Positions 47,003 through 55,759 of a stretch of 64,000 nucleotides of DNA are shown piece after piece. How positions within the stretch are numbered: the stretch's first letter is position 1; the number at the start of each line of letters is the position of its first letter. This DNA is from DATBLE01 sp963837265 (GTDB lineage Bacteria; Actinomycetota; Thermoleophilia; Gaiellales; Gaiellaceae), in NCBI GenBank assembly GCA_963837265.1, contig CAWIMQ010000002.1, positions 551,535 through 615,534 on the forward strand. The letters run 5' to 3'. The notes beneath the pieces are model-generated. The model worked only from the letters and a program-made list of their open reading frames with translations, ran no database searches and was not told the DNA's origin. Position numbers and translations under genes: made by a program.

Positions 47003-48934
47003 GTGCGCCCCTCCTTGCGCGTTCTCGTCGCGGGCATGGTCGCCGCCGATCCGCACCAGGGGGGCGCGACGTGGGCCGTGCTCCAGTACGTGCTCGGCCT
47101 CGAGCAGCTCGGGCACGAGGTCTGGCTCGTCGACCCCGCCGAGGCGACCCCCGAGGCGAGCGCGTACTTCGCCGGCCTCGACCTGGGGCCCCGCGCGTTC
47201 CTCGGCCGCTACCCCGGCCCCGTGCCCGATCTCCTCCTCAACGTCTCCGGGATGCTCCGTGACGAGCGGATTCTCGGCAGCGCCCCGATCCGCGCCTACC
47301 TCGACCTCGACCCGGTCTTCAACCAGCTCTGGCACGCGCAGGGAGTGGACGTCGGGCTCGACGGCCACACCCACTACCTGACGGTCGGACGGCGGGTGCC
47401 GGCGACCGGTCACGACTGGATCCACACGCTGCCCCCGGTGGTGCTCGACCGCTGGCCGGTCGCGAGGCAGGTCGAGGTCGACGCGTTCACGACCGTCGCG
47501 AACTTCCGAGCCTACGGCTCGATCGAGCACGAGGGCATCCGCTACGGCCAGAAGGCGCACTCGTTGCGTCCGCTGCTCCGGCTTCCGCGGCTGACGGACG
47601 AGCGCTTCGCGCTCGCGCTCGACATCCATCCCGACGAGCCCGACCGCGCCGAGCTGCTGGAGCACGGCTGGGAGCTGCTCGACCCCCGGACGGTGGCCGG
47701 CACGCCCGACCGCTACGCGGCGTTCGTCCGCGGCTCGAAGGCCGAGCTCGCTGTTGCCAAGGAAGGCTACGTCGTCTCGGGCTGCGGCTGGTTCGGGGAC
47801 CGCAGCGCCGCGTACCTTGCCTCCGGACGCCCGGTTGTCGCGCAGGACACGGGGTTCGGCGAGTCGCTGCCCACGGGAGCAGGGCTCTTCGCCTTCTCCG
47901 ACGTGGACGGCGTGCTCACCGCGATCGAGGCGCTACGGGCCGACTACGGCCGGCAGACGAGAGCGGCAAGGGCGATCGCCGAGGAGCACCTCGACTCGCG
48001 TCGCGTCCTCACGCGGATCCTGCAGGCGGTCGGCGCGCTGCCACCGGCCGGCCACCGCTCGGTGCACGAGACTCCGGACGCCGAGCTCGCCGAGCTCCTC
48101 GGCGCCCGGTCCGTCTCCCGGCGACCGTTCGAGTACCGCTCCAGCGCTCCGATCGCCGTGCTCCAGGTCGACGGGCGCACGCTGCTTCTCAAGGATCTCT
48201 CACGCGGATCGCTGACCGAGCGCGTCCGTGCGGCGAAGCTCGACTTCCTCCACGATCCGCGCCGCGAGCCCGAGGTCTACCGCTCGCTGCTGGCGGGGGC
48301 AGGGCTCGGCACGGCGGAGCTCGCAGCGGTCGTCATCGAGCCGCAACGCGAGCGCTACTGGCTGGTCGTCGAGAAGGTGCCGGGAATCGAGCTCTACCAG
48401 GTCGGCGAGCACGAGGAGTGGCTCTCGGCGGCGCGATGGCTCGCCCGTTGCCACGACCATTTCGCCGGGCTTCCTCCCACCGAGTACCTCCTCCGCTACG
48501 ACCGGCGGTTCTTCGACCTCTGGCCGGCGCGCGCCGCGTTGAGCCTGCCCGGCTACGAGTCGGTGACGACCCGGCTGGCGAGCCTCCCGCCGACGCTCGT
48601 CCACGGTGACCTCTACGCCTCGAATGTCCTCGTCGGCGACGAGCGGGTGTGCGCCCTCGACTGGGAGCTGGCCGGGGTCGGGCCGGGCGTCCTCGACCTC
48701 GCCGCGCTGACGCTCGGGCTGCCGGAGGCGGACGCCGCAGACCTGGTGGAGGCATACCGGCGGGCGCTCGATCGTCCGCCGGCCCGTGAGCGCCTCCGGG
48801 CCGACCTCGACGCCGCCCGACTGCACCTCGCGATCCAGTGGCTGGGCTGGTCGCCCGAGTGGACGCCTCCGCCGGAGCATGCCCGCGACTGGCGGGCAGA
48901 GCTTCCGGAGCTGGCGGCGCGCGCCGGCCTGTGA
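47003..48934 (+). CDS. GT-B-like glycosyltransferase fused to an aminoglycoside-phosphotransferase-like kinase
   Basis: A 643-residue intact fusion. Residues 1-355 are paralogue 3 of the GT-B-like family (GGATWAVLQYVLGLEQLGHE, IRAYLDLDPVFNQLWHAQGV, GWFGDRSAAYLASGRPVVAQ). Residues 390-640 are an APH/choline-kinase-like domain with the catalytic loop TLVHGDLYASNVLVGD and the metal motif ALDWELAGVGPGVLDLA. The kinase could phosphorylate the sugar acceptor or donor; antibiotic resistance is unlikely in this setting. GTG 47003 follows a -10 box by six bases. Confidence 0.87.
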   Translation: MRPSLRVLVAGMVAADPHQGGATWAVLQYVLGLEQLGHEVWLVDPAEATPEASAYFAGLDLGPRAFLGRYPGPVPDLLLNVSGMLRDERILGSAPIRAYLDLDPVFNQLWHAQGVDVGLDGHTHYLTVGRRVPATGHDWIHTLPPVVLDRWPVARQVEVDAFTTVANFRAYGSIEHEGIRYGQKAHSLRPLLRLPRLTDERFALALDIHPDEPDRAELLEHGWELLDPRTVAGTPDRYAAFVRGSKAELAVAKEGYVVSGCGWFGDRSAAYLASGRPVVAQDTGFGESLPTGAGLFAFSDVDGVLTAIEALRADYGRQTRAARAIAEEHLDSRRVLTRILQAVGALPPAGHRSVHETPDAELAELLGARSVSRRPFEYRSSAPIAVLQVDGRTLLLKDLSRGSLTERVRAAKLDFLHDPRREPEVYRSLLAGAGLGTAELAAVVIEPQRERYWLVVEKVPGIELYQVGEHEEWLSAARWLARCHDHFAGLPPTEYLLRYDRRFFDLWPARAALSLPGYESVTTRLASLPPTLVHGDLYASNVLVGDERVCALDWELAGVGPGVLDLAALTLGLPEADAADLVEAYRRALDRPPARERLRADLDAARLHLAIQWLGWSPEWTPPPEHARDWRAELPELAARAGL

Positions 48935-49638
48935 GTCGCGTGCTCGTCGTCAACGCCGACGACTTCGGTCGCAGCAGCGGAGTCAACCGCGGGATCGCGC
49001 TCGCACACGACCGGGGGATCGTGACGAGCGCCAGCGCGATGGTGCGCTGGCCGGCGGCCGAGGAGGCCGCCGCGATGGCGCGGACGCGGCCGGGCCTGGG
49101 CGTCGGGCTCCACGTCGACCTGTCGGAATGGATCTACCGCGACGGCGAATGGGCTCCGCTCTACGAGGTGGTCTCGGACGATCGCACGGCGGTGGAGGCC
49201 GAGGTCGCGGCACAGCTTGAGCAGTTCGCCCGGCTCTTCCGCCGGCAGCCGACGCACCTCGACTCGCACCAGCATCGGCACGTCCATGAGCCGGTTCGGT
49301 CCGTTCTGGTCGAGGCGGGCCGGAGGCTCCGGGTCCCCGTCCGCGGCTGCACGCCGGGCATCGTCTATCGGGGTGACTTCTACGGCCAGACGGGCCGAGG
49401 CGAGCCCGTGCCGGATGCGATCACCACCGACGCCCTGCTTCGGTTGCTGTCGTCCCTGCCGGAGGGGATCACGGAGCTCGGCTGCCATCCGGCCGCCGAG
49501 CCCGAGACCGGCTCGAGCTACTCGGCCGAGCGGCCGGAGGAGCTACGGGTGCTCTGCGACCCTCGCGTCCGGGCGGCCGTCGAGGCCGAGGGCATCGAGC
49601 TCAGATCCTTCACCGGGCTCGGGCAGGCTCCGCAGTAG
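48931..49638 (+). CDS. YdjC/ChbG-family carbohydrate deacetylase
   Basis: A 235-residue member of the YdjC/ChbG/HpnK family. The metal site is VLVVNADDFGRSSGVNRGI (two Asp) and PTHLDSHQHRHVHEP (His residues); VGLHVDLSEW and LGCHPAAEPETGSSY are further conserved parts. It probably removes acetyl groups from a glycan intermediate. GTG 48931 overlaps the fusion gene stop. The 3' end overlaps the convergent sigma-factor gene. Confidence 0.88.
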   Translation: MSRVLVVNADDFGRSSGVNRGIALAHDRGIVTSASAMVRWPAAEEAAAMARTRPGLGVGLHVDLSEWIYRDGEWAPLYEVVSDDRTAVEAEVAAQLEQFARLFRRQPTHLDSHQHRHVHEPVRSVLVEAGRRLRVPVRGCTPGIVYRGDFYGQTGRGEPVPDAITTDALLRLLSSLPEGITELGCHPAAEPETGSSYSAERPEELRVLCDPRVRAAVEAEGIELRSFTGLGQAPQ

Positions 49639-51039
49639 CACTACCCGAAGGCGCAAGCGCAACGTCGGCGCTGCGCTTCGGCTCGCCGCCTCCGCCCTTT
49701 CCGTTCGCGGCGCCGCTCGGGCTCCCCGGATCCTGGGGCCGGCCCTTCCCCTGGCCCTGCGCGCCCGGATCCGCCGGCTGGTCCCTGCCCCTGAGCGCCC
49801 GGATCCGCCGGCGGGCCGTTCCCGTTCCCCTGCCCCTGCGCACCGGGATCCTCGGGCGGGCCGTTGCCCTGGCCTTGCGCGCCCGGATCCGCCGGCGGGC
49901 CGCTGCCCTGCCCTTGCGCGCCCGGATCGTCGGACGCCCCCTTCCCCTGGCCCTGCGAGCCCGGATCCGTCGGCGGCGCCCTTCCCCTGCCCCTGTCCCT
50001 GCCCCTGCGCGCCACCGTCCACCGGCGACCGGCTTCCCAGGGCGGGCGAAGCCCGCCCTGCCGCCGGGCGGTCGCCGGCCGGTTCCGTCGCCGGCGCGTC
50101 GAGACCCGTCGGGCGGGGAGTGGCCCGAGCAGGCGGGGATGGGCCCGCGTCCTTCGCCGGCGTCGTCACGGGCGGCGCTTCGGCGGCCGGCGCCGGAGAG
50201 CCGGACACCGGCCGCACCGGCCCGACCGTCGCGGCCGGCGGCGTGGCGAGGACGGCCGGCGCGAGCCGCAGGCGGCTCGGCGCGCGACGGGTGGCAACGA
50301 CCCGCTCAGCCGACCCGGAGCGCACGATGCGGACGAGCGTCGCGGAGGTAGCCGGCGCCTGGACCCGCGCCGGGGCGGAGCGCGACTCGGAGACGTGCGC
50401 GGGGACGCGAGCCGGCAGCTTGGGAGCACCGGCAGAGGGAAGCAGGACGAGCGGGACGACGGCCACGGCGGCGCCGACCTGGACGGCGGCTTGCCCCCCG
50501 AGCATCGGCTCGAGCATCCCGAGGAGCGATCCCCAGCCCCACTTCTTCCCGGGCACGGTCTCACCCTCGGCGAGCTCCCGCGCCAGCGTTCTCCTCGCCC
50601 GGAAGGCAAGGGTGGCGACGGCGGTGTAGGACAGCCCGATCTCGGCGGCCACCTCGCCGTAGCTCAGGCCTCTGATCTCGCGGAGGAGGAACGCCTGCCG
50701 CTGCCGCTCGGGTAGCCGGCGCAGGAGCGGGGTCAGGTCGAGGAGGTCGTCCGCGGAGTCGGCACGGGCCGTCAGTGGATGACGCGCCTCGTCGAAGGGC
50801 AGGGTCTCGACGCGAGCGTGCCTCGCCCGATGCCGGCTCACGCAGAGGTTCCGCGCGATCGTGATCAGCCAGGCGAGCGGCGCCTCGGGCTCGACTCCTC
50901 GCCTCAGCGCGAGCCACGCATTGAGGAACGTCTCCTGGACGACGTCCTCTGCCTCGCCCCGGTCGCCGAGCTCCCGGAGGCAGGAGGCGAGCACGGCGCC
51001 GGAGTAGCGCGTGTAGAGCACGGTCGCATCCGTCGCCAC
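49610..51039 (-). CDS. ECF sigma factor with membrane segment and repetitive tail (frameshifts)
   Basis: About 475 residues. Region 2 lies at residues 8-75 (SCLRELGDRGEAEDVVQETF, WLITIARNLCVSRHR) and region 4 at about 105-160 (LRRLPERQRQAFLLREIRGL, SYGEVAAEIGLSYTAVA). A hydrophobic stretch at about 185-205 (VQVGAAVAVVPLVLLPSAG) suggests a membrane anchor. Beyond it comes a long Ala/Pro/Arg-rich region, then PADPGAQGQGNGP-type repeats, which would be outside the cell. Frame breaks at about 50000 and 49780 hide the repeat frame; without them the frame stops at 49543. GTG 51039 is six bases after TAGACT. Confidence 0.8.
49730..50010 (-). repeat. Tandem repeats coding PADPGAQGQG units
   Basis: Seven or so copies of a unit of about 39-45 bases, each with a GGATCC-like core and coding (P)PADPGAQGQGNG on the minus strand. 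Repeat number may vary between strains and the stretch is prone to assembly error. Confidence 0.85.
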
Positions 51040-51363
51040 GATCGGAGTCTAGGCCCGCGACGACCCACTGCAAGAGGCGTCTTCGAACGCGGGTGCAAAG
51101 GTCGGCCTCCTCCGTGCGTCTCAATGGATAGGGGGAGGCTCGACGGGGAGAGGAGGACGGCCGAGCAGCCCGCTCGGGGGAGAGACGGAGGCGCAGGAAT
51201 GCGTCCACCCGGAAGGAGCGGAGCGCCGGCCGTCCACGCCAAGATCCGGCCGAGGCGGAGTCGTAGTGCCACCCTTTTTCTCCCGTGGCGCCGCGGCGAT
51301 CGCCTCGGCCGGGACTACCCAGACCTCAGCGCGGCGGCGGCGCTTCGAGCCCGAGCGCCCCGT
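51040..51363. other. Intergenic region with the sigma-factor promoter, otherwise empty
   Basis: Apart from the promoter at 51046-51073, I see no gene, RNA or repeat here. Purine-rich runs (51130-51200) have no clear structure. Confidence 0.6.
51046..51073 (-). promoter_or_regulatory. Promoter of the ECF sigma gene: TTGCAG-N16-TAGACT
   Basis: On the minus strand TTGCAG (51073-51068), 16 bases, TAGACT (51051-51046), six bases, then GTG 51039. This is the clearest two-element promoter of the leaderless type in the window. Confidence 0.6.
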
Positions 51364-51606
51364 TCAGGCCGCCGGCAGGCTGCGCCGCTCTTCGACGAAC
51401 TCGACGTCGCTCACGAGCTCCGGGTGGAGCTTGTGCCAGACGCGGAGCAGCCCTTCGATCTCGAGCCTGATCGCGTGCGGCAGCATCTCCTGCCTCGGGG
51501 TGATCTCGAGCAGGTGGTCGCCGAGCCGCTCGGCGTCGCACTCGCTGCGGCGCAGGAACTCGAGCAACTCGTCGCTGACCGGCTGTCCACCGAAAGTGAC
51601 CCTCAT
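51364..51606 (-). CDS. Hypothetical protein, 80 residues
   Basis: A small soluble protein from ATG 51606, with a strand-helix start (MRVTFGGQPVSDELLEFLRR) and a helical middle (MLPHAIRLEIEGLLRVWHKL). I do not recognise it. The frame is open further upstream into the Lrp gene region but codon use and the ATG favour the short form. No partner is evident. Confidence 0.6.
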   Translation of the reverse strand: MRVTFGGQPVSDELLEFLRRSECDAERLGDHLLEITPRQEMLPHAIRLEIEGLLRVWHKLHPELVSDVEFVEERRSLPAA

Positions 51607-51674
51607 CTCCACTCGCCTTGTAGGCGCGAACGCCCGCCTTTTCAAGTCCCCGCGCCGAGCGCCCGACAACCCGG

Positions 51675-52151
51675 TCACGCCTCGAGCGGCTCGCAGACCG
51701 GCTTGCGCTCCTGCGCGAAGATCAGGTGCGTCTCGAGGTGGGCGACCTCGGCCCGGTCGGCCAGGCGGTCGAGCAGGAAGTCGCGCAGGTGGCCCGGGTC
51801 GCGAAAGGAGGCGTGGACGAGGAAGTCGTCGGCGCCCGAGACGTGGAAGACGGCAACCGTCTCGGGCTGGGCGAGCACGTGCTGCCAGAAGGTGTCGACG
51901 ACCTCGCGCGTGTGCGGGCGGATGCGCACCGCGATCATCGCCTGCTGGTCGCGGCCGAGCGCGCGCGGGTCGACCTCGGCGTGGTAGCCGCGAACCACAC
52001 CGCGGGCTCGCAGGTTGCGCACGCGCTCGAGACACGACGACGGCGCGAGCCCGACGGCGGCGGCAAGTGCCTTGTTGGAGATCCGAGCGTCCTCCTGCAG
52101 GACGCCCAGGATCGCCAGATCCGTTCGGTCAAGGGCGGTCTGAACACTCAT
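51675..52151 (-). CDS. Lrp/AsnC-family transcriptional regulator
   Basis: A 158-residue Lrp-type regulator. LDRTDLAILGVLQEDARISN and KALAAAVGLAPSSCLERVRN form the N-terminal helix-turn-helix; the rest (MIAVRIRPHTREVV, ETVAVFHVSGADDFLVHASF) is the RAM ligand-binding domain. It is divergent from a methionine/cystathionine lyase-type gene, so it probably senses an amino acid and controls that gene. ATG 52151 is used; an upstream extension is unlikely because it crosses the operator and a -10 box (TATCAT, seven bases away). Confidence 0.9.
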   Translation of the reverse strand: MSVQTALDRTDLAILGVLQEDARISNKALAAAVGLAPSSCLERVRNLRARGVVRGYHAEVDPRALGRDQQAMIAVRIRPHTREVVDTFWQHVLAQPETVAVFHVSGADDFLVHASFRDPGHLRDFLLDRLADRAEVAHLETHLIFAQERKPVCEPLEA

Positions 52152-52167
52152 TCGACGAATGATATTC
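52150..52167. promoter_or_regulatory. Overlapping palindromes in the lrp-lyase gap
   Basis: ATTCG-A-CGAAT (52150-52160) and GAAT-GAT-ATTC (52157-52167) overlap at the Lrp start and its -10 box. They are good candidates for autoregulator binding and control of the divergent PLP enzyme gene. Confidence 0.6.
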
Positions 52168-52212
52168 GGCTTCTGTTGCCTCTGCCAGGAGAAGGAGTAA
52201 GCTGCGGCCGCG

Positions 52213-53388
52213 ATGACCAAATCGACCACCACCGCCGTTCACGCCGGGCGCGAGGAGCTCGCCTCGCTCGGCGTGCACGCCCCCCCGCTCGACCTCTCGA
52301 GCACCTACCCGCTGCACGACCTCGCCGGGGCGGTCGAGGCGTTCGACGCCTTCGGCCGCGGCGAGATCGCCGCGCAGACGCCGGTCTACGGCCGCATGCA
52401 CAACCCGACCGTCGGCCGCTTCGAGCACGCGCTCGCCGAGCTCGAGGGAACCGAGTCGGCGGTCGCGTTCGCCTCCGGGATGGCGACGCTGACCGCCGTC
52501 CTCCTCGCTGTGCGCGCCCACGTCGTCGCCGTCCGGCCGCTGTACGGGGGCTCCGACCACCTCCTCGCTTCGGGGCTCCTGGGTCTCGAGGTGACCTGGG
52601 CGACGCCGGCCCGGATCGCCGGCGCCGTCCGGCCGGACACCGGGCTCGTCGTGCTCGAGACGCCGCAGAACCCGACCCTGGGTCTGGTCGACATCGAGGC
52701 CGCGGTCGAGCTCGCCGGACCGGTACCGGTGCTGGTCGACAACACCTTCGCGACCCCCGTGCTCCAGAGCCCGGCCGCCCACGGCGCGGCGCTCGTCCTG
52801 CACAGCGCGACGAAGTACCTCGGCGGCCACGGCGACGTGGTCGGCGGCGTCGTCGCCTGCTCGGAGGAGTGGGCGCGGCGGCTGCGGCAGGTGCGCGCGC
52901 TGACCGGCGGGATCATGCACCCCCTCGCGGGCTATCTGCTCCACCGAGGGCTGCCGACGCTGCCGCTCCGGGTGCTGGCCGCGCAGGAGCGGGCGCAGGC
53001 GCTCGCCGAGCGCCTCTCGGCGCACCCGGCGGTGACTCGCGTCCTCTACCCCGGGCTCCCGGGAGCCGACCCGTCCGGCCTGATCGGCCGCCAGCAGCGC
53101 GGGCCCGGCGCGATGCTCGCGTTCGAGGTCGCAGGCGGGCTGGAGACGGCGGCGAGAGTGATGGAAGGCGTCCGGCTGATCACGCCGGCGGTCAGCCTGG
53201 GCTCGACCGACACCCTGATCGAGCACCCCGCCGGGCTCACCCACCGCCTGATCGAGGCGGAGGCGCGCGAGGCGGCGGGGATCACGCCGGGCCTGCTCCG
53301 GCTCTCGGTCGGGCTCGAAGAGGCTGACGACCTCTGGGCCGACCTCTCCGCTGCCCTGGGACGGGCGTTCATCGTCACCGCTGCCTGA
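52213..53388 (+). CDS. Trans-sulfuration PLP enzyme (methionine/cystathionine gamma-lyase type)
   Basis: A 391-residue Cys/Met-metabolism enzyme. TPVYGRMHNPTVGRFEHALA, AVAFASGMATLTAVLLAV, LVDNTFATPVLQSPAAHGA (PLP Asp) and the Schiff-base lysine in LHSATKYLGGHGDVVGG are present, as is SLGSTDTLIEHPAGLTH. Substrate choice among gamma-lyase, gamma-synthase and O-acetylhomoserine sulfhydrylase is open; pairing with an Lrp regulator is common for methionine gamma-lyase. ATG 52213 follows AGGAGAAGGAG. Confidence 0.9.
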   Translation: MTKSTTTAVHAGREELASLGVHAPPLDLSSTYPLHDLAGAVEAFDAFGRGEIAAQTPVYGRMHNPTVGRFEHALAELEGTESAVAFASGMATLTAVLLAVRAHVVAVRPLYGGSDHLLASGLLGLEVTWATPARIAGAVRPDTGLVVLETPQNPTLGLVDIEAAVELAGPVPVLVDNTFATPVLQSPAAHGAALVLHSATKYLGGHGDVVGGVVACSEEWARRLRQVRALTGGIMHPLAGYLLHRGLPTLPLRVLAAQERAQALAERLSAHPAVTRVLYPGLPGADPSGLIGRQQRGPGAMLAFEVAGGLETAARVMEGVRLITPAVSLGSTDTLIEHPAGLTHRLIEAEAREAAGITPGLLRLSVGLEEADDLWADLSAALGRAFIVTAA

Positions 53389-53437
53389 CCGCTCTCCCGC
53401 CGCGGCTCTTGACACCCCGCGACCGCCGACGAAGCTG

Positions 53438-53510
53438 AGTGGGGCGGGCCGCTAACGCGGCCGGCGGGGGAGAGAGAGCCGGACCGCCGGTCGCAAAGGC
53501 CCGCCCCACT
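53438..53510. ncRNA. 73-base branched inverted repeat, candidate structured RNA or terminator
   Basis: Perfect 13-base arms AGTGGGGCGGGCC and GGCCCGCCCCACT enclose 47 bases that fold into three more stems: CCGC-TAA-CGCGG (shares two bases with the outer arm), CCGGC with loop GGGGGAGAGAGA and GCCGG, and GACC-GCC-GGTC, followed by GCAAA. It lies between convergent genes and could be a bidirectional terminator, but multi-branched folding is more than a terminator needs. The strand is unknown. Confidence 0.5.
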
Positions 53511-53547
53511 ACCAGTGTCGCAGGCGACGGAACCCTGCCGGAGCCCC

Positions 53548-55680
53548 TCAGGTGTTGTCGGCGGCGAGCTCCGGGGCCGGCTCGCGGATCAGCAGCGCCC
53601 GGCGCGTCCACTGCGGCATCCACCAGTTCGCCCGCCCGAGCAGGCGCATCAGCGCCGGCACGAGGAGGGCGCGGATCACCGTCGCGTCGAAGATGATCCC
53701 GGCCGCGAGCCCGATCGCGAACACCTTGATCTCGTAGCCCGGGCTCGACGACAGGACGAGGAACGCGAACATCAGGATCAGGGCCGCGCTCGTGACCAGC
53801 TTGCCGGTGCGGGCGAGGCCCAGCTCGATCGCCCGCTCCGTCGAGCCGGTCTCGTCGTACGCCTCGCGCATACGGGTGAGCATGAACACCTCGTAGTCCA
53901 TCGAGAGCCCGAACAGGAACGCGAAGATCATCAGCGGGATCCACGCGGTCACCGCCTGCGTCGCGTCGATCGACCAGAGCGAGGACCCGTGGCCCTCCTG
54001 GAAGACGAACACGATGATCCCGAACGCACCCGCCAGCGAGACCAGGTTCAGGAGCGCGGCCTTGATCGGCAGCACGATCGACCGGAACGCCCGCGCGAGC
54101 AGGATCAGGGTCAGGATCAGCACGAAACCGAGGACGTACGGGAAGTTGCCGTAGATCGCGTGGACGAAGTCCCGGTCGACCGCGGGGACGCCGCTCAGCG
54201 TCGCGGTCGTGCCGTCCAGCCGCCGGTTGACCCGGTCGATGATCCCCTGGATGCCGGGGGCGGCGCCGTCGATCGCGGGGAACGCCTCGACGATCGAGTC
54301 GGGCCCGCGCTTCCAGGCCGGAGGGGCGACGACGCCGGCGAGCCCGTCGACCCCCTGCAGCTTCGCGGCCACCGCCTGGGCGTTGCCGCCTCGCTCGACG
54401 AGAATGTCGAACGGCTTCATCACGCCCGGGCTGATGCCGGCGTCGGCGAGCGTCTGCCGGCCCGCGATCGCGGTGCCGGTGCCGGGAAAGTTCTTCAGCT
54501 GCGACTCGTTCGGGTTCAGCTGCGTGCCGATGCCGGCGAGCACTCCCACGACGACGAGCCCGACGGCGGCGACCCAGATCGGGCGCCTGAGCACGAACCG
54601 CGCCCACCGGCCCCACGCCCCGTCCTCGGGATGCCCGCGGTCGACGAGCCGCTTCGGCATCACGCGCAGGCTGTTGATCCGGGTGCCCAGCACGGCGAGC
54701 AGCGCCGGCAGGAGCGTGATCGCGGTGATCACCGACACGGCCGGGATCAGCATCCCTCCGATCCCCATCGAGCGGATGAACGGCAGCGGCAGCACGATCA
54801 GCGAGAGGAGCCCGACGGCGACGGTCGAGCCGGAGACGATCACCGAGCGGCCGGCGTGGGTCATCGTCTGGACGAGGGCGGTCTCGACGTCCCGCCCCTC
54901 GCGCAGCTCGTCGCGGAACCGGAAGATCATCAGCAGCGCGTAGTCGATCGCGACGCCCAGGCCGACGAGCGCGATCAGGAACTGGACGATGATCGAGACG
55001 TTCGTCAGGTACGTCAGCGCCCAGACGAGCGTGAAGGTGTTCAGGATCGCCGCGACCGCGACCGCGATCGGCATCAGCACGGCCGGCAGGGTCCCGAAGA
55101 CGAACAGGAGGATGACGAGCGCGCCCAGACCGCCGACCATCGCCTCGAGGAGGACGCTGGGACCGCCGCTCGAGCCGTGGGTCGACGCCTCTTCGAGCGG
55201 GTCGTGGCCGGTGACGTCGACGGTGATACCGGCGGGAAGCCCGGCCGCCGCCGCCGCGCGCATCCGCTTGGCGCCGCTCTTCGTGTCGAACTTCGCCAGC
55301 CCGGTCGGGTGCACCTCCAGGAAGGTCGTGTGCCTGTCGCTCGAGACGTAGGCGAGGCTGCCGGTGGAGAAGTACGAGCTGGTCAGCGCCCCCGGCGAGG
55401 TCGCCGCCGCGCGGCTCATCGCCTGCTTGATCGCGCCGCTCTTCGTCGCGTCGCCGGCGGTGTGGAACACGACCACGTTCGGCGTGCGCACGCCTGCGCC
55501 GAAGGTCTTCAGCGTCCGCTGGCTCGCCTCGTAGGCGGACTTGCCCGGGATCGAGAAGCTCTGGTACCAGCGCTTCGAGACCTTGCCGGCGGCGAATCCG
55601 CCGAACAGGGTGAGCACGATCCAGACGCCGATGACGGGCCAGCGGTGACGGGCGACGAGATGGGCGAGACGAGCGAGCAC
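53548..55680 (-). CDS. MMPL/RND-type membrane transporter
   Basis: A 710-residue transporter with the MMPL duplication: two blocks each of one helix, a large outside loop and five helices. IVQFLIALVGLGVAIDYALL and LMIFAFLFGLSMDYEVFMLT hold the paired Asp-Tyr motifs that carry protons. Actinobacterial members export lipids or drugs. GTG 55680 is preceded by AGGAAGGAGAAAGT. It is divergent from a TetR gene, which very likely represses it. Confidence 0.9.
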   Translation of the reverse strand: MLARLAHLVARHRWPVIGVWIVLTLFGGFAAGKVSKRWYQSFSIPGKSAYEASQRTLKTFGAGVRTPNVVVFHTAGDATKSGAIKQAMSRAAATSPGALTSSYFSTGSLAYVSSDRHTTFLEVHPTGLAKFDTKSGAKRMRAAAAAGLPAGITVDVTGHDPLEEASTHGSSGGPSVLLEAMVGGLGALVILLFVFGTLPAVLMPIAVAVAAILNTFTLVWALTYLTNVSIIVQFLIALVGLGVAIDYALLMIFRFRDELREGRDVETALVQTMTHAGRSVIVSGSTVAVGLLSLIVLPLPFIRSMGIGGMLIPAVSVITAITLLPALLAVLGTRINSLRVMPKRLVDRGHPEDGAWGRWARFVLRRPIWVAAVGLVVVGVLAGIGTQLNPNESQLKNFPGTGTAIAGRQTLADAGISPGVMKPFDILVERGGNAQAVAAKLQGVDGLAGVVAPPAWKRGPDSIVEAFPAIDGAAPGIQGIIDRVNRRLDGTTATLSGVPAVDRDFVHAIYGNFPYVLGFVLILTLILLARAFRSIVLPIKAALLNLVSLAGAFGIIVFVFQEGHGSSLWSIDATQAVTAWIPLMIFAFLFGLSMDYEVFMLTRMREAYDETGSTERAIELGLARTGKLVTSAALILMFAFLVLSSSPGYEIKVFAIGLAAGIIFDATVIRALLVPALMRLLGRANWWMPQWTRRALLIREPAPELAADNT

Positions 55681-55742
55681 ACTTTCTCCTTCCTGCGAGT
55701 ACGAAGCTGGTAACTTACAGACGCTGCAAACTTCCTGCAAAT

Positions 55743-55758
55743 GTAACTAGCTGGTTAC
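55743..55758. promoter_or_regulatory. Inverted repeat GTAAC-N6-GTTAC, probable TetR operator
   Basis: It lies two bases upstream of the TetR ATG. A second half-site pair (GGTAACTTAC at about 55709-55718) is nearby. The position between divergent regulator and pump genes is the usual one for TetR repressors. Confidence 0.7.
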
Positions 55759-55759
55759 A

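Noticed and set aside
48170..48934. APH-like domain as an aminoglycoside resistance gene
   Set aside because: It is the C-terminal part of a glycosyltransferase in a glycan operon, and the APH fold also serves choline, homoserine and sugar kinases.
53438..53510. tRNA or c-di-GMP riboswitch at the 73-base inverted repeat
   Set aside because: The length equals a tRNA but the outer stem is 13 bp and there is no TTC loop or anticodon arm. GCAAAG recalls the c-di-GMP-I aptamer, but the rest of that consensus and a downstream gene are missing.
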